Shown piece by piece: positions 60,201-64,000 of a DNA stretch of 64,000 bases; position 1 is the first letter of the stretch, and the number at the start of each line of letters is the position of its first letter. Position numbers and translations under genes: made by a program. Source of the DNA: Gibbula magus (lineage: Eukaryota; Mollusca; Gastropoda; Trochida; Trochidae). The DNA lies in assembly GCA_936450465.1 (NCBI GenBank), contig OW388296.1:40018023-40082022 (forward strand). The letters are read 5' to 3'. The notes under the pieces are model-generated. The model saw only the letters and a list, made by a program, of their open reading frames with translations. It searched no databases and was not told the DNA's origin.

Positions 60201-62056
60201 TGAGGGAAATTCTTTTTAAAAAATGATTTTTTTTTTCATGTATTTACTACTCCAGTTTTTTCCTAAGCTTTTGATTTTTAATAACGAATGAACTCAAAAT
60301 CCATTTCTAAAAAGAAAATTGGTATGAATAGAATAAAAGTGTGATTACAATGTAAACCATTAAATACCAGGGTTTCACTGCAATGCATAGCCACGTGGCG
60401 TTGCGGGCTTTCTCCCTGCCATAATACTAGCAGCCGCGATGTAAGTGAAATACTCTTGAAAGCGGCGTTAAACCACAACTCACCTCACCTTACCTAAATA
60501 CCAGGGTACAATCCATTTTATAATAAACATCGGTGCACAATGAGTTTTGTTGAAAGTAGCACATGTACCTACTACGTTTCATTGTAAAAGAGCAAGAAGC
60601 AGTAAACACAGAGTTGTTATCACCCAGTTGACACTAAGTAGGTGCTACTAGCCACACAACTGATTATACTGACAGTTATAATTCTCCACAAACTATACTG
60701 GACATACAGGTGCTGCCTGTTAAAGGGGCTGTAGCACGTTTTTCGAAAATCTATTTTTTCAAATTTCCCATTTATAATGATAGTTTATGTCATTTAAATT
60801 AACTTTAGAGGGTGAAACATCTTGTTACACAAACCAATTATCCGTAGTGGTAATAAAGATATTGCATATAAAGCAAAAATTGCATGGCGGCCATTTCATT
60901 GTGAACACATTTTATTATTTTGAATTACAAAAACGATTCTCAGGGCTTTACTGAACCATGTACACTGATTTTAAACTTGATTTTCCGAAGAGAGGAGGGT
61001 GTTTTCTTATTGGTGACATTATTTTTAAAATACATTTCATCGACTTATTTGAGCGACAAAACGTGCTATTGCCCCTTTAAAGAGAAAATAGCCACCTAGA
61101 TTTCTTCAGTAAATGAGACAAAAAGGGCTTCTCTTCAGTAGGTTTGGTTTGTCCAGAGATAGTGCTATGGTTGTCATTTTGACTTCAGATCAAGAAGTCT
61201 GGGGTTCAAATCCCGCCAGGTTCTTCAGTAGAGAATTATTAACACTATATAAGTGCAATTTACAAGCCATGCTTTGTTAGTTGTGGGTTTGTTTGCAATG
61301 CAGAGTCACAATGGAGTTGCAGGCTTTTTCCCTGTATCAATACCCCAGCACATCTGAAATTCTTCAACAATATTATTATTCAAGTGGTACTATCCTCACC
61401 ATCCAACCCTTGAGAAATTTTGTCAACGAGATAAAAATCCCCCTCAGCTCCTCCAATGCTGTACACAATGGGATTGTCTGAAAGAGTAATGGAATACAGT
61501 GAGACCCTGTTTATCCACACGATTTGGTTACTGTTGGAAATTGTCCGGATAGCAAGTTGTACGGTTAAGTGAATCACCACTGCATAGAAATGCAAAGAGA
61601 AGATTTGAAATACTGCTGTGCGGGATGGCCGGGTTTCCCGATAGACATGGTCCGAATAAACAAGGTCTAACTGTAGTTCCAAATAATAAAAAGGATGCAC
61701 TGCTCAGCAATGAAAATTCTTTTCCTTTGTCATTATTTTATTGTTATATTCATAATCTCAACTGGATAATATCACAAAATCTCTTCCAGAAGTGACGCTT
61801 GTTCTCTCTTGTAAAGACATGCATGTTGTTACAGTGTATGGACTTTGGCTACCACAACTCGGTGGGACGGACAATGATGATGTATCTGTCGGTGCACGAG
61901 CAGCTGAAGCAGACACACCAGACGGCCATTGAGTCCATCAACAAGAACATATCCGACCTTGACTCAAGGGCAGATAAGCAGAAGTTCATGGAACTCAACA
62001 ACCAGGTGTTCATGCTGCCCAAGAAGTTTGAGTTCCAACCCTACAAGGGTGATGAG
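27158..62056 (+). CDS. srgap: srGAP gene, 5' part (gene model joining seven exons; 3' end outside window)
   Basis: Joining 27158-27239, 32897-33080, 42943-43111, 46469-46531, 56180-56335, 58120-58248 and 61835-62056 gives one open frame of about 335 residues. It covers an N-terminus and most of the F-BAR domain of the srGAP family. In known srGAPs this domain forms a curved coiled-coil dimer that binds and deforms membrane. RhoGAP and SH3 domains follow and regulate Rac/Cdc42 signalling below ROBO receptors; neither domain is inside this window. Introns run from 1.8 to 9.9 kb and carry most of the transposons described here. Exon phases agree at every join (1, 2, 0, 0, 0, 0). The family call is firm from exon 32897 onward. 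The first exon is a candidate only, and another first exon could lie upstream or be missed. Confidence 0.85.
27240..31965 (+). other. Intron 1 of the srGAP model, 5' part
   Basis: No further exon is recognised. A decayed SINE lies at about 28754-28985: GTGGCGCAATCG head, TTTCTCCCTGCAATGTTACT block and GGTGTTAAACCCCAA end. Next to it is a diverged direct duplication of about 120 bp, 28996-29117 and 29156-29270. Both copies contain ATATGTTTAGAGAGTGAAGA. A (CTTTT)n run near 30652-30670 is simple sequence. Confidence 0.55.
31966..32896 (+). repeat. 34-bp minisatellite built from the srGAP 3' splice site, about 27 units
   Basis: The unit is GATATCCTGTATTGACACCT followed by ATGTTCTCTGTACA, 34 bp; several copies carry two extra bases (GTATACAG). 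The array ends without a gap at the srGAP exon. The last CTATGTTCTCTGTACAG is the acceptor of exon 32897, and that exon's first bases, ATATCC, are also the next bases of the repeat unit. Each unit therefore contains a pyrimidine-leaning tract, a TACAG acceptor and the first six exon bases. Frames such as 32423-32668 and 32559-32774 are the array read through and are not genes. Confidence 0.95.
32897..33080 (+). CDS. srgap: srGAP exon, start of the F-BAR domain
   Basis: The exon reads, after two joining bases, IRAQLADQLKCLENKLEIQV and continues through LQEFFKRRAEVELEYSKSLD to ...RAEKQ, 60 full codons. It ends with AA before the donor GTGAGT. This is the first helix region of the srGAP F-BAR domain. 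The order IRAQL-KCL-QE/DFF(K/R)-AE(I/V)E-YS-LEKL is the family pattern. Its 5' border is TGTACAG, the end of the minisatellite. The entry phase needs one base from the previous exon, which the candidate exon at 27158-27239 supplies. Confidence 0.95.
34035..34173. repeat. 139-bp near-perfect palindrome
   Basis: The left arm starts ATTGTTTTTGCCGAATATCA and the right arm ends TGATATTCGGCAAAAACAAT. The arms of about 68 bases meet at GAGTGGCACAGCCACTC, with only a small mismatch near AGTGATATTTTC versus GAAAATGTCACT. A second nested palindrome with an 18-bp arm, CACTGCAGTGAAAATATA and its inverse, follows at 34742-34780. They may be two pieces of one fold-back element spanning roughly 34018-34800. 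Confidence 0.9.
35304..36025 (+). repeat. Pentanucleotide satellite (CATCC / CATCA / CGTCA)n
   Basis: The whole stretch is built from 5-bp units in three variants arranged in blocks: CATCC with CGTCC at the ends, CATCA in several blocks, and an unbroken CGTCA block at about 35455-35642 (roughly 36 units). The long frames over it (312 and 269 codons, made of PSHPIPSH and RHVTS-type repeats) exist only because a 5-bp repeat without stops is open in several frames. Confidence 0.97.
36878..37763 (+). mobile_element. CCGTCCGT-type short element, split by a nested MITE
   Basis: The ends are inverted: TGTCCCCTGC on the left and GCGGGGGACA on the right. CCTCCGTCCGTGATTC lies near the left end and GTGGTGCCTTTTGCTACTAT in the body, as in the element at 20274-20727. 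The insertion at 36984-37444 interrupts it between GTTTTTA and GTTTTTACGAAACTTGG. Without the insert the element is about 420 bp. It encodes no protein. Confidence 0.65.
36984..37444. mobile_element. 461-bp MITE rich in ATTGCAATA, hAT-like
   Basis: GTTTTTA occurs directly on both sides (36977-36983 and 37445-37451), a 7-bp target duplication that would be 8 bp with one mismatch. The ends are imperfect inverted repeats: GTAGGGCTGTG on the left, and TAAGGCTGTG when the right end is read on the other strand. The interior has many palindromic TATTGCAATA motifs. Terminal GGGCTGTG with a 7-8 bp duplication points to hAT, but no transposase is present to prove it. Confidence 0.75.
38520..38665 (+). 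repeat. 49-bp tandem repeat, about three copies
   Basis: The units contain GTTGTATCATGTGCTCTAGG and then AGTTAAGGTACAACACATCA, with the first copy more diverged. Confidence 0.85.
39299..39748. mobile_element. 450-bp MITE with GGCTATGCTTGATT termini
   Basis: GGCTATGCTTGATT at 39299-39312 is repeated in inverted form, AATCAAGCATAGCC, at 39735-39748. Further inward both ends carry related GC-rich CGGCGTA / TACGCCG blocks in an otherwise AT-rich interior. No target-site duplication is obvious. Just outside the left end is an 8-bp hairpin, CCCCAAAA and TTTTGGGG, at about 39241-39265. No protein is encoded; frames across it (39188-39847) are shadows. Confidence 0.75.
41030..41290. repeat. Degenerate ACAACATA(AC) satellite
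   Basis: Irregular 5- to 10-bp units of the form CACAACATAA, CATAGCACAA and CATAATACAA repeat throughout. The minus-strand frame at 41101-41292, rich in Cys, Val and Leu, is this repeat translated. Confidence 0.9.
41905..42167 (+). mobile_element. tRNA-derived SINE copy with AACTC tail
   Basis: The head is GGATAGTGCAGTGGTTAGCA, the B box GGTTTGAATCC, and the body lacks part of the middle segment. The tail is (AACTC)n instead of the usual CACCT run. No secure target-site duplication was found. Confidence 0.88.
42943..43111 (+). CDS. srgap: srGAP exon, F-BAR domain
   Basis: The acceptor is TTATATTTCAG. The exon supplies one base that completes an Asn codon with the previous exon, then RQEQWATFSTFACWKHLLGI and onward to ...NSQRIFKK, 56 codons. 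It ends in phase 0 before the donor GTATTTC. The pattern W..LL.......ES.DH.T..D.Y...V..R......S...FKK matches srGAP F-BAR. The family's usual SPVNCW is replaced by STFACW. Confidence 0.95.
44144..44216 (+). mobile_element. 73-bp SINE/LINE 3'-tail insertion with a 26-bp target duplication
   Basis: A perfect 26-bp direct repeat, beginning TATTTTTAGTATATT and ending TATGAGATT, lies at 44118-44143 and 44217-44242. Between the copies is GTGTGAAGCGCCTTAGAGTG, an AT spacer, then AGGGCGCTATAAAAATGCTG and a TATTATTAT end. An AGCGCCTT... GGCGCTATA-AATG pair followed by (ATT)n is the conserved 3' tail of several animal SINE and LINE groups. The insert is therefore a severely 5'-truncated retro-copy. Confidence 0.88.
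44571..46027 (+). mobile_element. 1.45-kb element with inverted TAGCTCATCAG ends and nine internal repeats
   Basis: The left end is TAGCTCATCAG (44571-44581) and the right end CTGATGAGCTA (45999-46009), followed by AGAGCCCATGGCTCT. CGTCCGTCCGTCCATCCGTC lies near the left end. The interior is nine tandem units of about 133-147 bp. Each starts near CTTCTTCTCCAGTTCCAAAA and includes TCTAGAGAGCTGAAAAGTTG. Two unit types alternate: one carries GACCCCAAATGGGGTCAC plus AGGGGTCACAT, the other AGGTCACGGGGTCATGACCC. Frames on both strands (for example 44922-45116, 45278-45550) are repeat read-through. Confidence 0.85.
46060..46460 (+). repeat. Degenerate tandem repeat of about 30-40 bp next to an acceptor
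   Basis: About ten irregular units of the form ACCATCTGTCTTTGTGTTTA plus AAATATA or similar. The last sequence before the exon, AACCCTGTGTTTCAG, resembles the unit. Sequence drift is high, so the copy number is approximate. Confidence 0.75.
46469..46531 (+). CDS. srgap: srGAP exon, short F-BAR exon
   Basis: Twenty-one codons, CREIGSESHEDMLKVLNELQ plus S, lie between acceptor TGTGTTTCAG and donor GTGAGT, phase 0 at both ends. This corresponds to the (S/C)-(K/R)-E-(I/V)....(H/Q)-(E/D)-D-(L/M)-(M/L)-KVLNEL segment that follows FKK in srGAPs. Confidence 0.93.
46596..46866 (+). mobile_element. tRNA-derived SINE copy 65 bp after an srGAP donor
   Basis: The head GGATAGCGCAGTGGTTACGC has a deletion of about eight bases before CTTCGGATCA. 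The B box is GGTTCGAATCGCC, and part of the 3' block (TTTCACCGCAATGCATAGCC) is deleted. The tail is AACTCACCTCACCT. Flanks CTATGGTTCT and CCTTTGGTTT may be a decayed target duplication. Confidence 0.88.
49446..49733 (+). mobile_element. tRNA-derived SINE, near full-length copy
   Basis: The head is GGGATAGCGTAGTGGTTAGC, the B box GGTTCGAATCCCGCCAGGGG, and the body is complete except for small deletions (GTACCACCCATGGTTCGCTA region). The tail is ACTCACCGAACTTCACC. The flanks TCTTCTAATGG and TCTTCTATTGG differ at one base and look like an 11-bp target duplication. Confidence 0.9.
51431..51976 (-). pseudogene. piggyBac transposase C-terminus, out of frame after the duplication
   Basis: From WFHVLNVAMLNSYIVYKEYS the frame carries the end of the catalytic fold. 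It then has a basic stretch (CRRPRGRPS) and a Cys-rich domain with CVVCSKAKR and, later, YECTDCNVSLCAAPCFKLYH, a zinc-binding pattern typical of piggyBac C-termini. It ends in an acidic tail. The listed start is only where the frame opens. The segment belongs to the same protein as 51916-53478 and has no start of its own. Confidence 0.88.
51916..53478 (-). CDS. piggyBac transposase, N-terminal and catalytic part (frameshifted)
   Basis: The ATG at 53478 opens MLRGRGRKALRR, followed by an acidic region (residues 28-107) and the DDE_Tnp_1_7-type core. The three catalytic aspartates are visible: NISVDEG near 298, IFMDNYY near 377 and GGVDRAD near 484. WKRVWFHVL near 503 is the usual continuation toward the C-terminus. 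There a 14-bp tandem duplication at 51933-51960 shifts the frame, giving GFTFSTLPC and a stop. The frame continues correctly in 51431-51976. The family excises and inserts DNA at TTAA. All catalytic residues precede the break, but the C-terminal Cys-rich domain is lost, so activity is doubtful. Confidence 0.92.
   Translation of the reverse strand: MLRGRGRKALRRPRTLHTRTRSFEAVTSDDDFINEIHADEASDMESTDSDGSSGLDSDDAYDRDTVIDSEHGDTDALSDIETEIARKILAAGNSTEEDFSGFEEEFAEIPQYNHDNSQTFDEWVDGPRPRVNLPFTGQTGLRQFIELPENPEPIDFFNLFIHNDDYEDMATETNRYFKQAMEDKILRPRSRMQQWQDTNAEEMKVFVAMTIAMSLVVQRNFADYWSTSDVTSTPFFAKCMPRDRFWLLITYLHLADNRRMPGRNTPCFSPINKLGHLYNRIVHRFSRVYKPHQNISVDEGMVPWKGNLSFKVYLPDKPKKYGIKAFMLCDSHNGYVCKFKLYTGKTNEPVSEGGKTYDVVMDLVNDYVGQGHHIFMDNYYSSTNLYINLWERGIGATGTLRANRKGLPDSVKKPKKKAKQGDMTVSHNHGLLVLRYEDRKSVLLMSTVEDTQLEQTGKKNRATGEPVLKPRIVTTYNKYMGGVDRADQMLSYTPFRVKTLKWWKRVWFHVLGFTFSTLPC
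51933..51960. repeat. Perfect 14-bp tandem duplication that breaks the transposase
   Basis: AGAACGTGAAACCA is present twice in a row, at 51933-51946 and 51947-51960. Fourteen bases shift the reading frame by two. The copies are identical, so the event is recent relative to the element, or it is an assembly error. Confidence 0.95.
56180..56335 (+). CDS. srgap: srGAP exon, F-BAR coiled coil
   Basis: Fifty-two codons start SMKTYHIYQSESKQAETKLR and end KGLERQAEK, between TTAATGTTGCAG and the donor GTAACC, phase 0 at both ends. (V/S)MKTYH(M/I)Y..(E/D)S..AE(S/T)KL(K/R) is a family hallmark. The low-complexity middle (VEQNLSGKNTTS) matches the variable linker of the domain and is shorter than in vertebrate members. 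Confidence 0.95.
56336..58119 (+). other. srGAP intron of 1.8 kb
   Basis: No repeat family or exon is seen apart from a short (AT)n run near 57160-57175. The frame at 57458-57685 has no recognisable motif. Confidence 0.6.
58120..58248 (+). CDS. srgap: srGAP exon, most conserved F-BAR segment
   Basis: Forty-three codons start RQAKYSENKLKSLKARNDYL and end ISDLMD, between ACTGTTATTTCAG and GTGAGT, phase 0. RQAKY(S/T)ENKLK..KARN(D/E)YLL..EA.N....KY is nearly invariant in srGAPs, which fixes the family assignment. Codon use is visibly GC-richer than in the surrounding intron. Confidence 0.97.
58467..58778 (+). mobile_element. tRNA-derived SINE, best-preserved full-length copy
   Basis: It starts GGGGGCGGGATAGCGCAGTG. 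A box (TAGCGCAGTGGTTAGCG) and B box (GGTTCAAATCC) are intact, the middle block is complete, and the 3' block ends AACCCCAACTAACCTCACC. The flanks TTTACAAATTTC (58455-58466) and TTTAAAAATTTC (58779-58790) agree in 11 of 12 bases. It is a good reference copy for the family. Confidence 0.93.
60374..60494 (+). mobile_element. tRNA-derived SINE, severely 5'-truncated, 13-bp target duplication
   Basis: Only the last ~120 bases remain, from TTCACTGCAATGCATAGCC to the CACCTCACCTTACC tail. TAAATACCAGGGT occurs at 60361-60373 and at 60495-60507, a perfect duplication. The 3' half alone was therefore inserted as such. Confidence 0.92.
60724..61076. mobile_element. 353-bp MITE bordered by TTAA
   Basis: TTAA lies at 60720-60723 and 61077-61080. 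The termini are AGGGGCTGTAGCACGTTTT and, inverted, AAAACGTGCTATTGCCCCT, 17 of 19 bases matching. The TTAA borders suggest mobilisation by a piggyBac-type transposase, but the termini differ from the CCCTTACG ends of the 49838 element, so it is a different family. No coding capacity. Confidence 0.85.
61142..61345 (+). mobile_element. tRNA-derived SINE, diverged and internally deleted
   Basis: An altered head (AGATAGTGCTATGGTTGTCA), B box GGTTCAAATCCCGCC, then a shortened middle and GTTGCAGGCTTTTTCCCTGT near the 3' end. The tail is not recognisable. Confidence 0.75.
61835..62056 (+). CDS. srgap: srGAP exon, later F-BAR segment
   Basis: Seventy-four codons start CMDFGYHNSVGRTMMMYLSV and end FEFQPYKGDE, after acceptor GTTGTTACAG. 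C.D(L/F)GYH.S..R....YLS, DKQ(R/K)F.E and P.KFEFQ....GDE are srGAP landmarks. The donor is taken as GAG|GTCAGC, which lacks a purine at +3, so the exact 3' border is less certain than for the other exons. This is the last exon I can find in the window. Confidence 0.92.
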
Positions 62057-64000
62057 GTCAGCAAATTTTAAAATTTAATTTGTTTTTATGTGTCTTTTTC
62101 CTTTTGAAAACTTTGCGTCTGAATAAAATATAGTAAGTTAAATCTAATCAGCTGTACTTTCACTGGAGCAAACAGGTAAATGCAGTTAAAATTTAAAACT
62201 TTGCTAAATGTTGATTTTCAAATTGGAAATAGATCCAATGTTCTGATGGCTAACATCTCAGGGTTTTTTTTCCATCCCAACTGTTTGTTAAAATGATAAA
62301 CAAGAAAAATAACTTCATTTAGCCGCAAAGTTTTTCCAACTTAAATATTCTTCGGTTGAACATCTTGATATTAAAAATGTTCTTTATACAAATTTGTCTT
62401 GATAATGTCAACAATAAAGATTTTAAATTGTACACCTTTTGGTGTCATGAATGTTGTTGTCAAATTATTGGTTTGTAACCACTGCAATATGCAATGAATT
62501 CGTTTCTCCCAACTTGTATATATGTTGTTTTGTTTCTATATTCTAAAGTGATTTCTTTCACTGTATGAAAGTTATTAAAGTTTCAAATATGATCATCGTA
62601 TATATACATCATTTCATTCATTTACTAACGTAGATATATTGAGCTTATTATAGTCATTATTTATAATTATTCATAAAATATAACCATTTTAGTACTTTTG
62701 TTTATTTTAACCCTGCCATTAGATTCAATTACTTTAGTTTGTATAATTTAGTCCTAAAATTACAAAATTGCACCAAATGAATTTGTGTCCCCACAATGTA
62801 TATTGTCGGCCATGTTTGGTCATGTGACATGCTGAAGATGATTTGATTGGTCTTCAGGATGTGAAAGAAATACAAATCCCTGTGAGTAATTTGTTGTGGT
62901 TTCCCTGTTGTATTTGTCTGCATGCTCGCCTAACTGAGTTGCAGTTACCTCCCTTTGTCCTAATCCCGACCCTCGATGTCGAGATTTTCCCAGAAGTTGG
63001 AATTGATCAGTTTTTATTCAGTTTGAAAATTTGTCTAGTAGCGGCTGTTGACTAGAAAGCTATTTTTTAGGTCTAGAAAATTTGTTTGTTGATGTTTGTA
63101 TTTGTTTATTTTGCGCACATAACAGCTTGTGAAATTTTTTCTAACAATTTCATTATTTTTCATTCTTCATCTTATAGTCAAGTTTCAGAAACATTTCATT
63201 GCTTGCTATTTTGAACTTCATTTTAGAAAATTTATTTTAAATATATATGTCACAATATAACATCATTTATTTGTTCATGTAATATAATTGCAGGTCGACA
63301 ATTAATTATATAGCCTATACTTTATATTGCTCAATCATTATGTGAAGAGAAGCATATGTGTTATTATAATGTCGACATTTACAAAATTAAGTTTGAATCA
63401 TTTGACCATTTTCAATTCACAAATTATTTTCATCACATTTTGTTGATAATTTTTTTTTATTTCAGTCAACTTATCTAGAAAAATAGTTTTATTGTTTTCT
63501 TTCTTGAACCCTTTTCTCTATTTGAAATGCATAATATTGAATTGTCACAAGTTTCAAGACTTGCAAACCAAACTTTCTAATGATTTTCATTTCACAGATG
63601 ACAACACTCAAAGTGTCAATTTTCATGTTCATTTAACATTAATAAAACTCTTGAGGCCTGTTCCTTTTGATTAATGAAGATTGTTTAAAAAATCCGATGC
63701 ATGCACAAAGTGAAAGGAATGGTTACGAAAACTGTTCTCGACATGCAGAACATTGTTCTTAATTTGTGGGTTGCACCACCTATACCACAGGAACATTCCC
63801 ACTCCAAGAATAGTGTTGCAGCTACTCCTTGTCTTTAGCGCATGTACCGGATGTTCAGAATAAATTTCAGTAATGGAAAAGAGCAGGCCTTAGGTCCGTG
63901 GATCCAGCAGAACAAAAATATTTTAGGAGTGCTTCAATCCATGCATTAATGTTGCCCCCGGCGTCATGTCTCTATACTGGAACTACTAACTACTACATAT
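62057..64000 (+). other. srGAP intron continuing past the window
   Basis: I searched by eye for the segment expected next (the helix after GDEV) and did not find it. The stretch is AT-rich; frames at 62843-63055 and 63492-63674 have no family pattern. Confidence 0.55.

Larger units (their letters stand above)
58249..61834 (+). other. srGAP intron of 3.6 kb
   Basis: It holds SINEs at 58467, 60374 and 61142 and a TTAA-bordered MITE at 60724, all listed separately. The stretch 58791-60360 has no recognised feature. Confidence 0.6.

Noticed and set aside
60724..61076. The TTAA-bordered MITE as a derivative of the 49838 piggyBac
   Set aside because: Its termini (AGGGGCTGTAGCACG) do not match CCCTTACGTTGCG, so only the target preference is shared.
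62843..63055. A possible further srGAP exon after 62056
   Set aside because: The 70-codon frame shows none of the residues expected after the GDEV segment and lacks a fitting acceptor.

Overview
This is a eukaryotic, intron-rich, repeat-rich and AT-rich window. It most likely comes from a lophotrochozoan, and a marine gastropod mollusc such as an abalone is my best guess. That guess rests on the long introns, the tRNA-derived SINE family and the mollusc-style repeats; no sequence search was possible. There is no sign of bacterial organisation, and most open reading frames are chance or repeat-encoded.

The host gene I can support is a plus-strand srGAP (SLIT-ROBO Rho GTPase-activating protein). 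Six exons are clear: 32897-33080, 42943-43111, 46469-46531, 56180-56335, 58120-58248 and 61835-62056. All have GT-AG borders and joining phases, and together they encode the N-terminal two thirds or so of the F-BAR domain. A candidate first coding exon at 27158-27239 ends in the phase that exon 32897 needs and would give an unusual N-terminus. The RhoGAP and SH3 parts, and the end of the F-BAR domain, must lie beyond base 64000. The stretch 25500-27157 looks like a leader or promoter region. Bases 1-25400 hold no host gene I can recognise.

The rest is largely mobile and repetitive DNA. There is a 5'-truncated non-LTR retrotransposon with an intact reverse transcriptase frame (5965-7863, minus). 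A 6.2-kb piggyBac element (49838-55999) lies in an srGAP intron; its transposase is broken by a perfect 14-bp tandem duplication. A 1.5-kb internally deleted relative lies upstream (10495-11973). About 14 copies or fragments of one tRNA-derived SINE are present, all in the plus orientation and several with clean target-site duplications. Several MITE-like elements, a 73-bp retro-insertion with a 26-bp duplication, a 139-bp hairpin, a 0.7-kb pentanucleotide satellite and several minisatellites complete the list.

The most unusual feature is the 34-bp minisatellite at 31966-32896. Its unit is the 3' splice site of srGAP exon 32897 itself, so the true acceptor is the last of about 27 near-identical acceptor sequences. 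In the srGAP phase most units would read four residues and then a stop.
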